Origin: Hyaloraphidium curvatum
Lineage: Eukaryota; Monoblepharomycota; Hyaloraphidiomycetes; Hyaloraphidiales; Hyaloraphidiaceae
Assembly (NCBI GenBank): GCA_025558095.1
Contig: JAIVFI010000002.1
Location: 1,116,001-1,180,000 of the forward strand
Direction of reading: 5' to 3'
Length of the DNA: 64,000 nucleotides
Made by a program: the position numbers and the translations under genes. Each line of letters opens with the position of its first letter. Position 1 is the first letter of the stretch. A model generated the notes under the pieces. The model made no database searches and was not told the origin of the DNA. It saw only the letters and a program-made list of their open reading frames with translations. This document shows positions 1-11,065 of the stretch, piece after piece.

Positions 1-2348
1 CCGGAGCGCGCCGCGCCCCGGCCGGGCCCGCGCAGACCCGCGATCCGCACGGTCTGCCGCGGACATGGCGGGCGACGGTGCGCCGCGGGGCGGATCCGAT
101 GAAGGAAGGCGGGTCGGGGTTCGAAGAGCTGACGGCGAGGCGGGGCTGGTCGGTCGGCGCGGCACGGCTAGGGTCCGCAACCGGCCGACCGGTGCCGCGA
201 TCCGCGGTCCCGCAGAACCGAGCACGGACGGCACCTCCCCGCAATCCAGGCTTCCGGAACGAGTTCTGCGTACTGATTGGACGATCCCGCGGCCCGCACC
301 GCTGGTCCGGTCCGCCCGATGCCGTTTCGCCCGATCCCCACCTGGGGCGTCCGGACCCTATCCTTATTGCCGGAGGCCGACAACCCCCGCCGCTCACCCC
401 AATCACCTCCCCTGGCCTCCACAGAATGCGCATAGCCACTCCATCAATCGAATCGAGCCACATCAACCATCGTTGTGCAGTGGCGAATCCCCCGGACGGC
501 CACGCCGAATCGCCGGGCTGGTGACCGAGCGCTGCGCAAATTCATCCCGCTCATCCCGTGCGCCCAGAGAAACGCAGGACTAGCTGCCACCTGATCGCGG
601 CAGAATCTCTAGGCCTTCTCCACGTCGCCGCCATGCATAAATGCCGCTCCAGTTCCGTTTTGTCCCGGGAAAAGATTGGCCCGACCGCAAGGCGGCGGCA
701 CGGACTCGGACCCTGAGTCGCCGGACCCCCGCCCGGCCGTCACTCGCGCCGCCGGGGCGGACGCCGCCAAAACCGCCCGATTCCGATCCCATGGCCGGTC
801 TCTACCCAGGCCGTCCCTTCCGCCCCGGTCCCGCGGCCCGCGCGACCGGCGCGCGGCGCGGCCGTGTCGGGTGGCGCAGCAATGCGGTGTCCGGCCCCGA
901 CCGCGGAACGGCCGGCGGCGGCGCAATTCGGCCGCCTGGATCTCAGATGGGCCTCTGTATGGCCGGCCAGGGCAATTCGATGCCGCTTCCTCAGCGGACG
1001 GCGCTCCTCCACGCTAGGAATCATCGGCACGGCATCCTGGCCCCTTCGGGCCTTCGGACACGGCCGTCGGATGCACAGCCAGAACCACCGACCGGTGGCC
1101 GACCGGTGTATGGAAAGCCCCATCGCGCCGAGATCCCGCCCGGAATGCCACCGTCCGCGCCCAAGTGAGACCACGCCGGCCCGGGGACGTGATGTTCGCC
1201 CGGTGGCTAACCGGGCCTGGCCCCTGCCGACAGGGCCGACAGTGGGGATCGCAGGGATTCGAGCGCCGTCCCCGCCGTCAGGATCTGTGATCCGCAGAGC
1301 TCGGACCGCTGCGATTGCGGAGGGTGACCGGTTCGGAAGTCCATTGTTGGACTAGGAGCCCATGCCTGTTCATTCGCGGTGCTACGAGGTTGCGAGCGAC
1401 AGCCACCAGTTCCGCTGCCGTTCAGTCCCGTCCCGCCACGAGTCCTCGCCTATCCGTGCCGCCGTCACCTTGCGTCCCTCCGTGCCCACCTTCACCGCGA
1501 TCCGGTCGAGTGAAATCGGGCCCGTGCCAGGGCCTCGGCTCGGCGATCCTGAAACTGCACCGAGGGGGCAGGAGGTCGAGCTCCCTGGCGTCGGCACCGC
1601 GGGACAATCCCGTTCGCGGGAGCGGCATCCAGGCAGGCATCGATGCGGATGGCTTCCAAATGCCGGCCAGGCGAAGCGAAGAGACGGATCGTGCGGGGTG
1701 CGGGACTCCTAGCTGGCACCGCTGTGACTCTACACCGGTGCGCGGACGGACAGTGACTCTAACTCGCGCTGCGGAAGTCTCATCCGCGCCCCCGCCGCTC
1801 CCTATCTTGCAAGTTTTGCCGCGGAGCGGCCCCGCGAGCGCCAGCGAGCGCCGCGCCAGCGGGCACGTACCCACGCCGCAGGCAGGCACGTTCCCCCGCC
1901 GCTACCTGCCAGCTATCTTCGCGCGGAGCGCGCCCCGAGCGTCAGCGCGGCAAACGGGGCGGTGCGAATCGCCGCGGGAAGTGCGGGAGGCGGGCCGGAG
2001 GGGTCGCGGAGCTCGGGAAACGGCGGGGCGGGGCCGGGACCCATGGTAGCTCGGGGTTTCGGACATCGCCCATTTCTCGGCCGCAACGCATCGTACAGGC
2101 CCGGACGCGCTCCATTGCGCTGCGCGGGCGAGGCGGGCGCGGGAGACGTGCCGGGAGGGGTGGGAGGTCGGCGGCACCCCTCGGGTGTAGCTCACCCCGC
2201 CCTCCCTACCTACTGCGGCAGGGCCAGAAAATCGGCGGCGGAGTGGGCACGATGGAGGACGGCAAGTTGGACGGCGCGGGCGCGGCGGATGCGGCGGTGG
2301 AGGAGGGCCGCCACGGTTAGGCTTCGTAGGCCTACACGGATGCATTGG
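1..2348. other. gene-poor GC-rich stretch
   Basis: No convincing gene is seen. Open frames occur on all six frames but none has a recognisable domain, a coherent hydrophobicity pattern, or splice-linked continuation of the kind seen in the rest of the window. The stretch contains loosely repeated GC-rich patches, for example two similar segments near 1810-1850 and 1910-1950. It abuts a decayed gene copy and a possible transposon fragment, so it may be degenerate repeat DNA, but that is inference. Confidence 0.4.
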
Positions 2349-2931
2349 CTACCGTCCGACCATGGGACACGCGCTCTCGACCGTGAAGGTGACGCCGAGC
2401 CCGCGCAGGATCGAATAAATGCCGAATGCGAGGGTGAACAGCGTGACCACGTAGGCGCGAACGGCGCCGAAGTCCACGGCTAACCCAAAGAACCGAGAGC
2501 TCCATGACGCGCCGGGCAGCAGTGCGCCCATTAGCCGGTCCTGGTCCTCGAGCGCCGCGAGGGCTCGCGGGTCTGCGCCGCAATGGGTCGTCCGGAACGT
2601 GCCTCACGAGGACCGAGGCAACCGGAAGCGGGGTCATGCCCGCGGCCTCGGAATCCCCCACCCCATCCCCGTGCCCGGCGACGCGCAGCCAGCGGACCAT
2701 GCCCGCAAGCGGGTGCACATCGAAAGTTGGCGCCTGCTTCTTTATGTTGGGATCCGGCTTGACTGCGCATGGGCCCGCACGCTTGCGAGGTCCGCAGCAC
2801 CGCCGAACGAGCCCCCAGTTGGACAGGATTGGCGCGGTCACCCAGCCCAAGACCAACATGGATGCCGCAGTCGCAACTTGCGCGCTTCCAAAGAGCCCAT
2901 CATTGAAGACGAAGAGTGTGGGCAAGGCCGG
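2349..2931 (-). pseudogene. truncated paralogue of the 480-aa membrane protein at 50.7 kb
   Basis: Two out-of-frame pieces match the intact protein at 50724-52166. The upstream piece (about 2931-2560) holds a hydrophobic stretch (LPTLFVFNDGLFGSAQVA) and then FDVHPLAGMVRW, which aligns with FSAHGASGLARW in the intact copy, followed by a DDP-type loop. The downstream piece (about 2570-2349) holds AVDFGAVRAYVV and YSILRGLGV, aligning with AVDYGVLRTVAV and WSILKGLGV, and ends in a Cys-Pro tail like the intact C-terminus. The roughly 225 residues in between (about 185-410 of the intact protein) are missing, the two pieces are in different frames, and no start was found. I found no GT/AG pair that joins them in frame. 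It is read as a deleted, frameshifted duplicate. Confidence 0.65.
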
Positions 2932-2975
2932 GGGGGATCGGCCGCCGGAGGCCGAGGAAGGGGCGGGAAGGCCGT

Positions 2976-3293
2976 TCAAGCGGGAGTCTCGAAACCCGCA
3001 ATGTAGTCGAAAGTCTCCGGATACACACGGAACTGCGCCTTGAAGTCCTCCTCGTCCTGCCTCCACAGAGAAAACTCCCGCATCGCGTCCGTCTTCGGTA
3101 CTGCACGCGTCCTCGGACTCAGATAGCGCGTAGCGAGGCAGGCGCCCAAAAGGTGCGCGACATTGCCGAACTGCCGCGAGAGCCGCTTGTAGCGCCTGCT
3201 ACCCGTCCTCACGCGCGAGCGCAAGAATATAATTGCTTTTGCGCGGCGTTGGAGGGCCCTCAGCAGGTTCTTGCGCCTGGAAGAGCGCGGCAT
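2976..3293 (-). mobile_element. possible fragment of a PIF/Harbinger-type transposase (N-terminal part)
   Basis: The minus-strand frame starts at an ATG at 3293 and runs 105 residues. It is basic at first, then contains WRQDEEDFKAQFRVYPETFD, which resembles the acidic 'DEEFRRHFR-hydrophobic-ETF' segment that precedes the catalytic domain in DDE_Tnp_4 (Harbinger-like) transposases. The frame then stops with no catalytic DDE region following. It sits directly upstream of the decayed gene copy. This call rests on one short motif; the piece could instead be part of an unrelated hypothetical gene. Confidence 0.3.
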
Positions 3294-3385
3294 GGTTTTG
3301 TTTGACTTTGAAACCCCGCTAGGCCCTGCCGCTTGAAGCGGCGCAGTTGACCGCTTCAAGCAGACAACGCTTGAAACGGAAAACT

Positions 3386-3884
3386 CTAACTTTGAACCGC
3401 CCTAGTGCCCCGCGCGATTCGGCCTCCGGCGTCGATGGCGAAATCCTCCAGCTCCAGCCGATTCACCTGCTTCTCCAAATCGGTGACAAAGAGATCGCGC
3501 AAATGCTCTTCAGAGAGTGGTCACCGGCGTTCAGCTGCAGTCGGCGAAGGTTTGAGGGCTAGCCTATGCAATCATCTCGTTCTTCCACGGAGGTTGGCAG
3601 ACCTGAAGCTCGTGCTCCCTGCAGGTTCAACCGACGCGGGGCCACTGGTGGCCACCCTGGAATCCCGAAGCGACTACAAACTCGAGCTCGCGATCAGGAA
3701 CGCGGGTGTGGACATCATTTCTCGCCTGCTCTTCGACCCTCACCGTCAAAGCAGCCGCATCGCCATCGTGGTCGCGACTCCTCCACAACACCCGCACGAG
3801 AGCTTCAAGCAAACTACACCCAATCGATTCAAAAGCGGTCAATACACCCGTCCACATCCCCCCATCACAATCCACTTTTGCCAT
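3386..3884 (-). CDS. weak hypothetical protein, two possible exons
   Basis: A minus-strand frame from an ATG at 3884 runs about 80 residues (MAKVDCDGGMWTGVL...). A second frame ending at 3386 contains the helical-looking HLRDLFVTDLEKQVNRLEL. Both have a protein-like composition and might be joined by an intron near 3490-3630, whose candidate ends are a GTTGAA donor and a CTGAAG acceptor, but neither site is strong. No family is recognised. Codon use is not decisive and this may be non-coding. Confidence 0.2.
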
Positions 3885-4066
3885 TCTAGATCGATTCAAT
3901 CATGTTCAGCCGTTCAGTCGTCCATTGCCAGTGTTTTGCAGAGCCGTAGATGCGCGCCGTGCCGATGTCCAGAGGTCCACAGAGAGTGATTTTGTCAAGC
4001 CGTCTTCCGCGCGCCCAGTCCCACGGGGAGAGGGCGCCGGGATACTTATCCGCGCGCAACACCGGG

Positions 4067-5970
4067 TCACGAAACCCCGTTCAGGTGCGCGTGCTCGAGG
4101 TGGTACTTGAGCCCCCCTACCACCCATTGCCCATCAGCCCCACACCCCCACGCGCGCGCAGGGAGACCCACCGAGGTTCCTGTACCGCTTGTTGCACCCC
4201 TCCACGGCGCAGCCGTACGGGCGCACCATGATGCCGTTGAGCTCGGGGTCGCCCGTGTCGATGAAGTGCGCGTGCTACGTTGGGGGGAAAGGGGGGAAGC
4301 ACGCCCGTCAGGACCGGCGGTCCGTCGTCCGGGCGTGGTGGGGACTTACTTGGTGGTGGTACTTGAGGCCGCCTGCCGACCGCACGGACAGCAATGATTA
4401 GTGAACGAGGGCGAAGCGGACGTCGGACGACGCACCGGGGTTCTTGTACCGCTTGCCGCACCCGGGCTGGTCGCAAGCGTACCGCCTCTCCTCCCCGTCC
4501 GCCACCTCCTGCTTGGTCGCGCGCCGCGGGGTGCCGGGCCTGGAACCGGGCGCGAACGTCGGCGGCATGCGCTGGTCCGGCGCCGGGGACGCCGACGAGC
4601 CGCGGGGGGGCTCGAACAGGCCCTTTGCGGGCAGCGCGGGGAGCGACGGCAGGCGCGGGATGCGCTCCTCCTCGGGCTTGAGCCGGAGCAGGGGGGTCGC
4701 GGGGGCGGGGGAGCCTGGGGAGGTGGGGGGGAGGAGGTGCAGCTGGTTCCCCTGGATCGTGAGCCTGGGCGGGGGGGCGGGGAGCTCCTTGCCCTGCTGC
4801 TCCTCCACGGCGCGGGAGGGCGATGCGCGCCGCCGCGTGCGCTTGGGCGGGTCCAGCAGCGACCGCGACAGCGCGGCGGCGAGCTCGGCGTCGTCGGGAT
4901 CGGGCCGCCGGCGCTTCCTGCTCCGCGAGCTCCTGCGGCGGCCGCGCTCGCGGTCGCGCTCGATGCGCTTCATGTCCGCGCGCGCGCGCCGCGAGAGGAT
5001 GCGGCCCTCGGACCCGGAGTCGCTGTCGGTCTGCGAGGAGAGGAGCTGGTCCGAGGACATGCTCGGGTCCTCCTCCTCGTCCGTCGCGTCGTCGTCGCCC
5101 GAGGCGGGGGCGCTGCGGAGGCCGAGGGCGACTTCGTGCATGGCGACGCCGACGGCCGGTGCGGGGGTGGCGGCGGCCGAGGCGTGCGCGAGTGCGGCCG
5201 AGACGATTGGGGGGAGGGGGGTCGGGAGGTCGTCGAGCGCAAAGGGCAGGTCGTCCGTCATCGAAAGTCCGCGCACGATGGTCGGGAGGTGCTGGTGGAA
5301 GTCGGCGAGCGTGGTGGCCTGCTGCTCGGCGTCGTGCTGCACGGCGGGGATGAGGTTGGACAGGGGAGCGAGCAGCTCGGCGAGGTCGGCGGCGTCAAAG
5401 TCGATGGAAAAGTGCGAATCTGGGGACGACGAGAGCGATTCCGCGTCCAGGCCGACGCCGTCCAGCAGCTCGGCAAAGGGCGCGAACGGCACCGAGGGGT
5501 GCGCGTCCTCGTGGTGCTGCATGAGGTCGTGCAGGTCGGCGTGGTCCTGGCCGCAGCACGTGAAGCCGCGGAGGAAGGCGTGCTCGACGCCGTGGGCGCG
5601 CTGCATCGACGAGGTGAAGGGCGAGGTGGAGAGGAGGGTCGGCGAGGGCCGGTTGATGGTGGCGATGAAGCTGATTTGATTTGGGCAAGGGACAGAATCA
5701 CGTGCGCGCGGCGCCACGCGGCGGAAACCGAGCGATGCGGCGGATCGGGCAAGATCGGGCGGCGCGACGGGCGGGGTGGATCGCGGCGAGGTCAGCGGGT
5801 GTTGGCAAGCCGGCCGGGCCGCCCGGGAACACGCACTCCATGAGGGCTTCCTGCTTGAGGCTGCCGTGACGCGCCCAGCTGCCCAGGTGGAGCGGGCTGG
5901 GGCTCACGGGGGTGGCATGGTGGCGGTCGTGGGTCGCCGGGATCGGCACGACCTCGACCGAGGGCGGCAT
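4067..5970 (-). CDS. SFP1/JAZF1-like split C2H2 zinc-finger transcription regulator
   Basis: Five exons: 5970-5837, 5670-4436, 4372-4350, 4274-4172 and 4116-4067, giving 514 aa. The N-terminal half has the CCG...DLHDLMQHHEDAH segment typical of fungal SFP1-type proteins, a partial finger. The middle is acidic and Ser/Arg/Pro-rich with a basic run (RRRSSRSRKRRRPD) that may be a nuclear localisation signal. The C-terminus carries two C2H2 fingers of the 'YACDQPGCGKRYKNPGGLKYH' kind, separated by about 25 residues. In yeast, Sfp1 drives ribosomal-protein and growth genes; that role here is by family analogy only. Each finger is interrupted by a phase-1 intron at the same place, and exon 3 is only 23 nt. 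The start gives a protein opening with a HATPVSPSPLHLGSW motif and is supported by a GTGCGT donor in frame. Confidence 0.82.
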
Positions 5971-7433
5971 GGCTTGCTGCGGCGGCGGTTGCGGCGGTTC
6001 GGGTGCGTCAGGGGACGTGGCTTCTGATAAGCGGGTATTCCCCGGTCAGCACGGAGCCCGGGGGCGGGAAAATGCGCCCGGCGTGTCGGAGCCCACCTGT
6101 GTTTTTGAGCTGCGCGGCGGACAGCGCAGCGGCGCGTGCGGCGGGGCGCGTTGCGGGTCACGGGGTCCGCCTGCTACGCGGACCCCGACCTGCGGCGCGG
6201 CCGCTCCTTTGCAGCGTGGAACGAGAACTCGAGTGCGATCGGCGCGAAGCCCCTCGCAGTGCGCGGGTCCTTCCGGGGGTGGCGTGCGGCAGCGTGCGGG
6301 GGGCCTCTGGCCATGAACGGCGGGGCTGGGCGATGCGGTGCCGGCGGGGCGCGGGCCGATGCCCGACAGGTCGCGAAGCGGAGGCGTGCGAAGTGCCGGG
6401 GGTTCCGGGGCGGGGCGGGCGCGCGATGGGAGGGCGGCGGGGCGAGTCAGCGGCGTGGGATGGGCGGGCCGGGCGGCCGGGGCGGGCGGGCTCCCCCGGC
6501 AGGGCGCCCCCCGGCAGCGAGCGCCACGCACCTGGACGCGGCGGCCTGCGGCGCGGCGGGTGCCGGCGGCGGGCGGGGCGCGCTGTGCGGCGCGCGACAA
6601 AAAGCTGGCGAACGCGCGGCGGCGGCGCACTCCGGGCGAAGCGGCGGCGCTGAGAGCCCGCGGGGGGCTCGACGGCACTTTTTAAAGGCGGGGGCGGCGG
6701 GTACCGCGGGGCTCGGAGCTCGCGGAGGCGCGGGGGCTGCGCTTGTTGTGGCACTTGCGGTCGGCGTCGATGCCTCGGTGGCCTCTCCAGCCGCCACGCC
6801 CCCACCAACAGACGGCCCGTGATGCGGGGCTGCCCGCCTTCTGGCCGCGCGGCAAGGTGCTGCTCAAGTCTGAAGTCCGTGCCCGGCAGTCCCGGTGCGC
6901 CGGCCGCCCTCCAAGCCCGGTGGCGTCTCCGATCCCTCGATGTTATTGGGGACAGGCCGCGGCGGCAAACGGCCGCGCCCCGCCACACCTGCGCGGCGCA
7001 ACACCATCGGAGAACCACCTCAACCTGACAATAAACACGTGGGCCAGCTACCGCCCTCCACCGGTGTCCGATCCCGCCTTCACAAAAGCCCAAGGTCTGC
7101 TGGCGCCATCGGGCTCGTCGCGTCAGGCACCCTGCCGGCCTGGACTCGGGACCCGCAACACGACCCCCAACCGATACGGCAGTACGCTCGGATCGGGCGC
7201 AGCGCGGGGCATCCGCCGTCGGCTCGATGCACTGCTGCGTCTTGACTCCGCCGATCGCCGTTCCCCACCAACAGCCACCGGCCACCAACAGGTAGTCAAC
7301 TTGTTCGCCCGGCATGTGATCCGATCCACCACGCCCCATCCATCCGATTCCGGCATCCTCCTATTGTATTCCCTTATGCAAAACCGGCGGCAGCCCGTGC
7401 TCCCGATACATTGCCTGCCTCCTCCCCGACCCG
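5971..7433. other. intergenic, GC-rich
   Basis: This 1.46-kb gap lies between the 3' end of the SAPS gene and the start of the SFP1-like gene, both on the minus strand, so it should hold the upstream region of the zinc-finger gene and the SAPS terminator. Long frames occur on both strands but are Arg/Pro/Gly-rich and lack domains or splice continuity. Nothing specific could be supported. A long regulatory region or 5' UTR would suit a growth regulator, which is inference. Confidence 0.4.
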
Positions 7434-10400
7434 CTACCTCGGCGCCCCCCCGGCGCCGAATTCGGCCCAGTCCGCCCCGTCCGCGGGCGCCGGCACCGGC
7501 GACCCCGGCCCCGAGATCCGCCCCGCCACCGCAGCCAGCGGGTCCGCGGCCTCGCCCACGGGCGCGGCCGGGAAATCGGCAAACATGTTTTCCCCGCGGG
7601 AGTAGTCCGGGTCGTCCATGACGGGCACGGAGAGGTTGTTGGGGTTGTCGTCCCAGTCGTCCAGGCCGTGCGAGTTGGAGCGGCGGATGTCGACGCGGGA
7701 TCCGGAGGGGGGGGAGGAGGGGCTCAGGGAGTCGGGGGGCAGGGGCTTGGCCTCGGCCTGGTACGGCGGGACGATCAGCTCCATCGGGATCGGCGGCCCG
7801 TCCGAGAGACACGTACGGGGACGAAGCTCGGGCCGCCGACGACCGCAGACCCCTCCGCCGCGATCTCATCCTCCCGCAGCTCCCCGCCCTCCCCGTCCTC
7901 GTGGTCGCCTTCCTCCCTGCCCTCGGAATCCGAGTCGTCGTCGTCCGAATCGTTGTTGCCCGCGATCGGACCGGGCAGCGTGCCGGCTTTCTGCGACAGG
8001 TACGCGGCGAACTGCGGAAACTTTCGTCAGCAAGCCGCATCCCCTCGCGCGGCCCGTCGGGACAAACCTTGCTCGCCCCCCCGTCCTCCCCATCCTCCTC
8101 GTCCCCCACCGATCCCACACCCACCACGCCCCCCGCCCCGCCCCACCCCCTCAGATCCCCGTCCGCCCCCGGATCCAGCGTCGCGTTCCCGAAGGCGACC
8201 GTCACCCCGTTCCCCCCCTCCCCGTCCCCCATCCCCAGCCCGATCGCCATTGGGTTCGGCCGCGCCCCGCCGAGCGGCTGCCGGTCCCGCTCGCGCGTTT
8301 CCCGCAGCGGGCCGTCGGCGTAGGTCGCCCACGCGGGGTCGAGGAACCGCGGGTGCAGCGCGTCCGGGAGGTCGGGGGAGCACTTTTCCCAGAGCTTGAG
8401 GCACTCGTCGGCAACGTGGGTCAGGTGGCCCATGTAGCCGAGGCGGGTGCCCTTGGGCTTGGAGCTAAACACGGTCCGATCAGCCCGGTTCGGCACGACG
8501 GGCAAGCGGCAGGGTACCCACACGGCCTCGTCGTTCTTCCGCTGCGCGTCCACGATCCTCTCCATCAGCCTCCCCTCCTCCACGATGCTCTCCACGAGCT
8601 CCAGCACCCCGTCCCTCATCCTCCTCATCCGCGCATCCACCCCTTCGTTCCTACCCTGCGCCTCGGCCTCGGTCCCGGGGCCCATGGTGCCCCCCACGAC
8701 GCCCGCCACGTACGCGTAGGTGTTGAACACCTTCGCGACCATGTCGTACACCACCGAGTGGAGGAAGTTGTTCCAGGGGTGCAGGAAAAAGAGCGCGATG
8801 CAGCGCGGGAGGACGTGCCGCCCGGCGACGGCCCGCGAGAGCGAGTGCAGCTCGTGGATCACGCTGCTGCCCTCGGCGGGGGCCGCGCCGCCGTCGGGGA
8901 AGGCGGAGCCCTCGACGAGGACCTCGAACAGGGGGGAGGAGGCGTACAGGTACTGCAGGTGGAGCACCTCGGCAAAGAGCTCGCACACGCGGAGGCGCTC
9001 CGCGCCCAGGGCGGGGCCAGAGGGGGCCACCTCGGCCCCAGGGGAGGCGGGGGGGAGCGGGATCCGCATGCCGTGCTCGAGCACGGCGGCCCACTCGTCC
9101 ACGTGGCGGCTGACGACGCGGAGCAGGCCGTCCAGGTCCGTGGCGAGGTCGCGCAGCTGCGATTCCGAGATGGGGTGCTCCCGGTTCGAGCCGGGGTCCA
9201 TCGAGACCGAGACGTGGTGCTGCTGGTGCGCGACCTCGGCGGCCTCGATGTCGGAGGAGTAGCGGCGGATGAGCTCGATGAGGATGTTGATGCCGTTGGT
9301 GAGGGAGGAGGAGTAGGAGGCCGCAGGGATCGCGGCGGCCGCTTCCGAGACGGTCGACGGCGGGAGCATGTGCGAGACGAGCACCGAGACGGAAGCTTCA
9401 CTGTGGGTATGAACAAGAACCACCAGTTAGAGCCGATGGCGCCAAACTCCGGTCCAGACACCCACGATTTGAGCTCCTTCATCAGCGGCCCACCCCCAAA
9501 CACCGTCTCCCCCTCCGGCTCCGACGGCCCGTACGCAACGCCGATCATGTCCAGCACGAGCTGGCTCGCCGCCGCGTGCGACTCGGCCCCGCACTCGGGC
9601 CGCATCATGGCGATCAGGTGCGGGATGAAATCGGCCGCGCGCAGCGAGGCGAGGAGCTGCGCGTGCGAGGGTGAGGACTGCGGAAACGAGGCGAGGAGGC
9701 GCGTGACGAGGTCGGGGAGGGGAGGGAAGAGGGGCATGAGGGGCATGAGGGAGGGGAGGAGGTTGGGGAGCGTCGGCAAGATGAGGGACAGGAACTGTGG
9801 GATCCGGCCACTCTCCGTCAGCGAAAATGAACAGCGACGGCGCAGTCCGGTACCCACATCAGGCCCTCTCCGGCCGCCGATGAGGACGCCGCTGATGCGG
9901 CACCAATAGCTGACCCACAAGCTCTCTTCCTTGACCTTTCCGTCCCAATCCTCGCGCAGCTTTTCCGCCTCCTCGGGGTCCGCGGCCTCGGGCGGCGGAT
10001 CGCGGATGGCCGGGCGCAGCCCGACGATCCAGTTCCAAAACGGCAGCAGCGCGGGGGACGAGGCCAGCGTGTCGAGCAGCACGGGGTCCTCGAGCGCAAT
10101 CAGCTCCGTGCAGACCGACGGGAACTTATGCCGTCTGCGCAGAGCAGACATGGAAAAAAATGGCAGGATTGCGTTAGAAGCGTGCCATGGCCAGCTGAAG
10201 GAGAGAGGCCCACCTGCTTGCGTCCCACTGCGGCTCAGGTACGGCGGCATCCCCCTCGCCCTCCTTCGCGGTATCCGCGCGCTCGCCCCGCTTTATCCGC
10301 TCGCGCACGCGCTCCAGGTCGTCGTCATCGTCGTCCTCGTCCTCGGGGACCGCGATGGGCGGCTCGTCGAACGCGCGGCCGGTGGCGTACTCGAGCAGGC

Positions 10401-10747
10401 GGGCCAGCACCGGCGGCGACGACAGCAGCGAGAGCAGCGGCCGCGAGCGGGCCTGGTCGATAATAAAATCGGAATAAATCAGAATCGGCGAGTTTTCGGG
10501 GGAGTATGGGGCGCACCTTGAGCTCGTTCAGGACGTCGGCCTGGTCCGAGTCCAGCAGCGCGTCGAGCAGCGCGAGCCGCCTGCGGTCGTCCGGCTCGGG
10601 CGCGCGCGGCCCGTCAGGCGGCGCCGCGTCGGGCGGCGGCGGCGACGCGCCGGCGTACGCGATGCGGAACCGCGCAAAGAGGCGCTCGACCGCCGCCGAC
10701 GACGACGGCGGCGGGAAGCCGAACGGCGCCGCCGTCCGCCAGAACAT
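7434..10747 (-). CDS. SAPS-family regulatory subunit of SIT4/PP6-type phosphatase
   Basis: Seven exons: 10747-10517, 10452-10214, 10134-9858, 9794-9466, 9400-8068, 8011-7817 and 7757-7434, giving 975 aa with frame closure at every junction. The start MFWR is the hallmark N-terminus of SAPS proteins (yeast Sap155/185/190, human PPP6R). The SAPS core follows: an LLDALLDSDQADVLNELK helix, SYWCRISGVL, the INILIELIRRY block, HNxxH-type LHPWNNFLHSVVYDMVAKVF, and GYMGHLTHVADECLKLW. The tail is acidic, with a DSDDDDSDSEG run, and ends in GRG-poor loops, as in family members. These subunits bind the phosphatase catalytic subunit and link it to G1 progression and nutrient signalling. Three introns use GTGGGC, GTGGGT or GTACGT donors. 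Function is confident at the family level. Confidence 0.88.
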
Positions 10748-11065
10748 CGCCGCGAAAGGGCGCCGCGCTCTACGCCATGCCGGACGCGGCCGGCCGCCCG
10801 CTGCCCCCTATGTAGCCCGGTGTGGCCGGGTGATGTCGCAGCCGACAGTCGGCCTTCCTCCGCAGGGCCCGCCGCCACGCCTCCCCAATGACGACAGCGC
10901 CTCCAAGGAGGCATACCTTGAGGGCAGGGGTCGATAGCGACAAAGAAGCTTTCAGATTGAAGATCTATCCACCATCCAGAGCTCGATCGCCGGTCGATCG
11001 CGGGCTGCGGCGCGCCCCACCGCCAGCCGCGCCTCCGCCCTCGGAAGCTAGCAGCATCCAGTCCT
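10748..11065. other. upstream region of the SAPS gene
   Basis: A 318-bp gap between the F-box gene's stop and the SAPS start, both minus strand. It should contain the F-box gene's terminator and the SAPS promoter. No distinct motif was recognised beyond a short AT-richer patch near 10930-10975. Confidence 0.35.

Noticed and set aside
4401-5843. A 480-aa plus-strand Gly/Arg/Val-rich frame
   Set aside because: Antisense to the SFP1-like gene, whose fingers and splice sites are clear on the minus strand.
6158-7339. A 393-aa minus-strand frame in the gap upstream of the SFP1-like gene
   Set aside because: Arg/Pro/Ala-rich with no domain, and it overlaps other equally long frames on both strands; treated as non-coding.
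7618-9909. A 763-aa plus-strand reading frame
   Set aside because: It lies antisense to the SAPS gene, is Arg/Pro/His-rich, and has no domain. It exists because of high GC at third codon positions.
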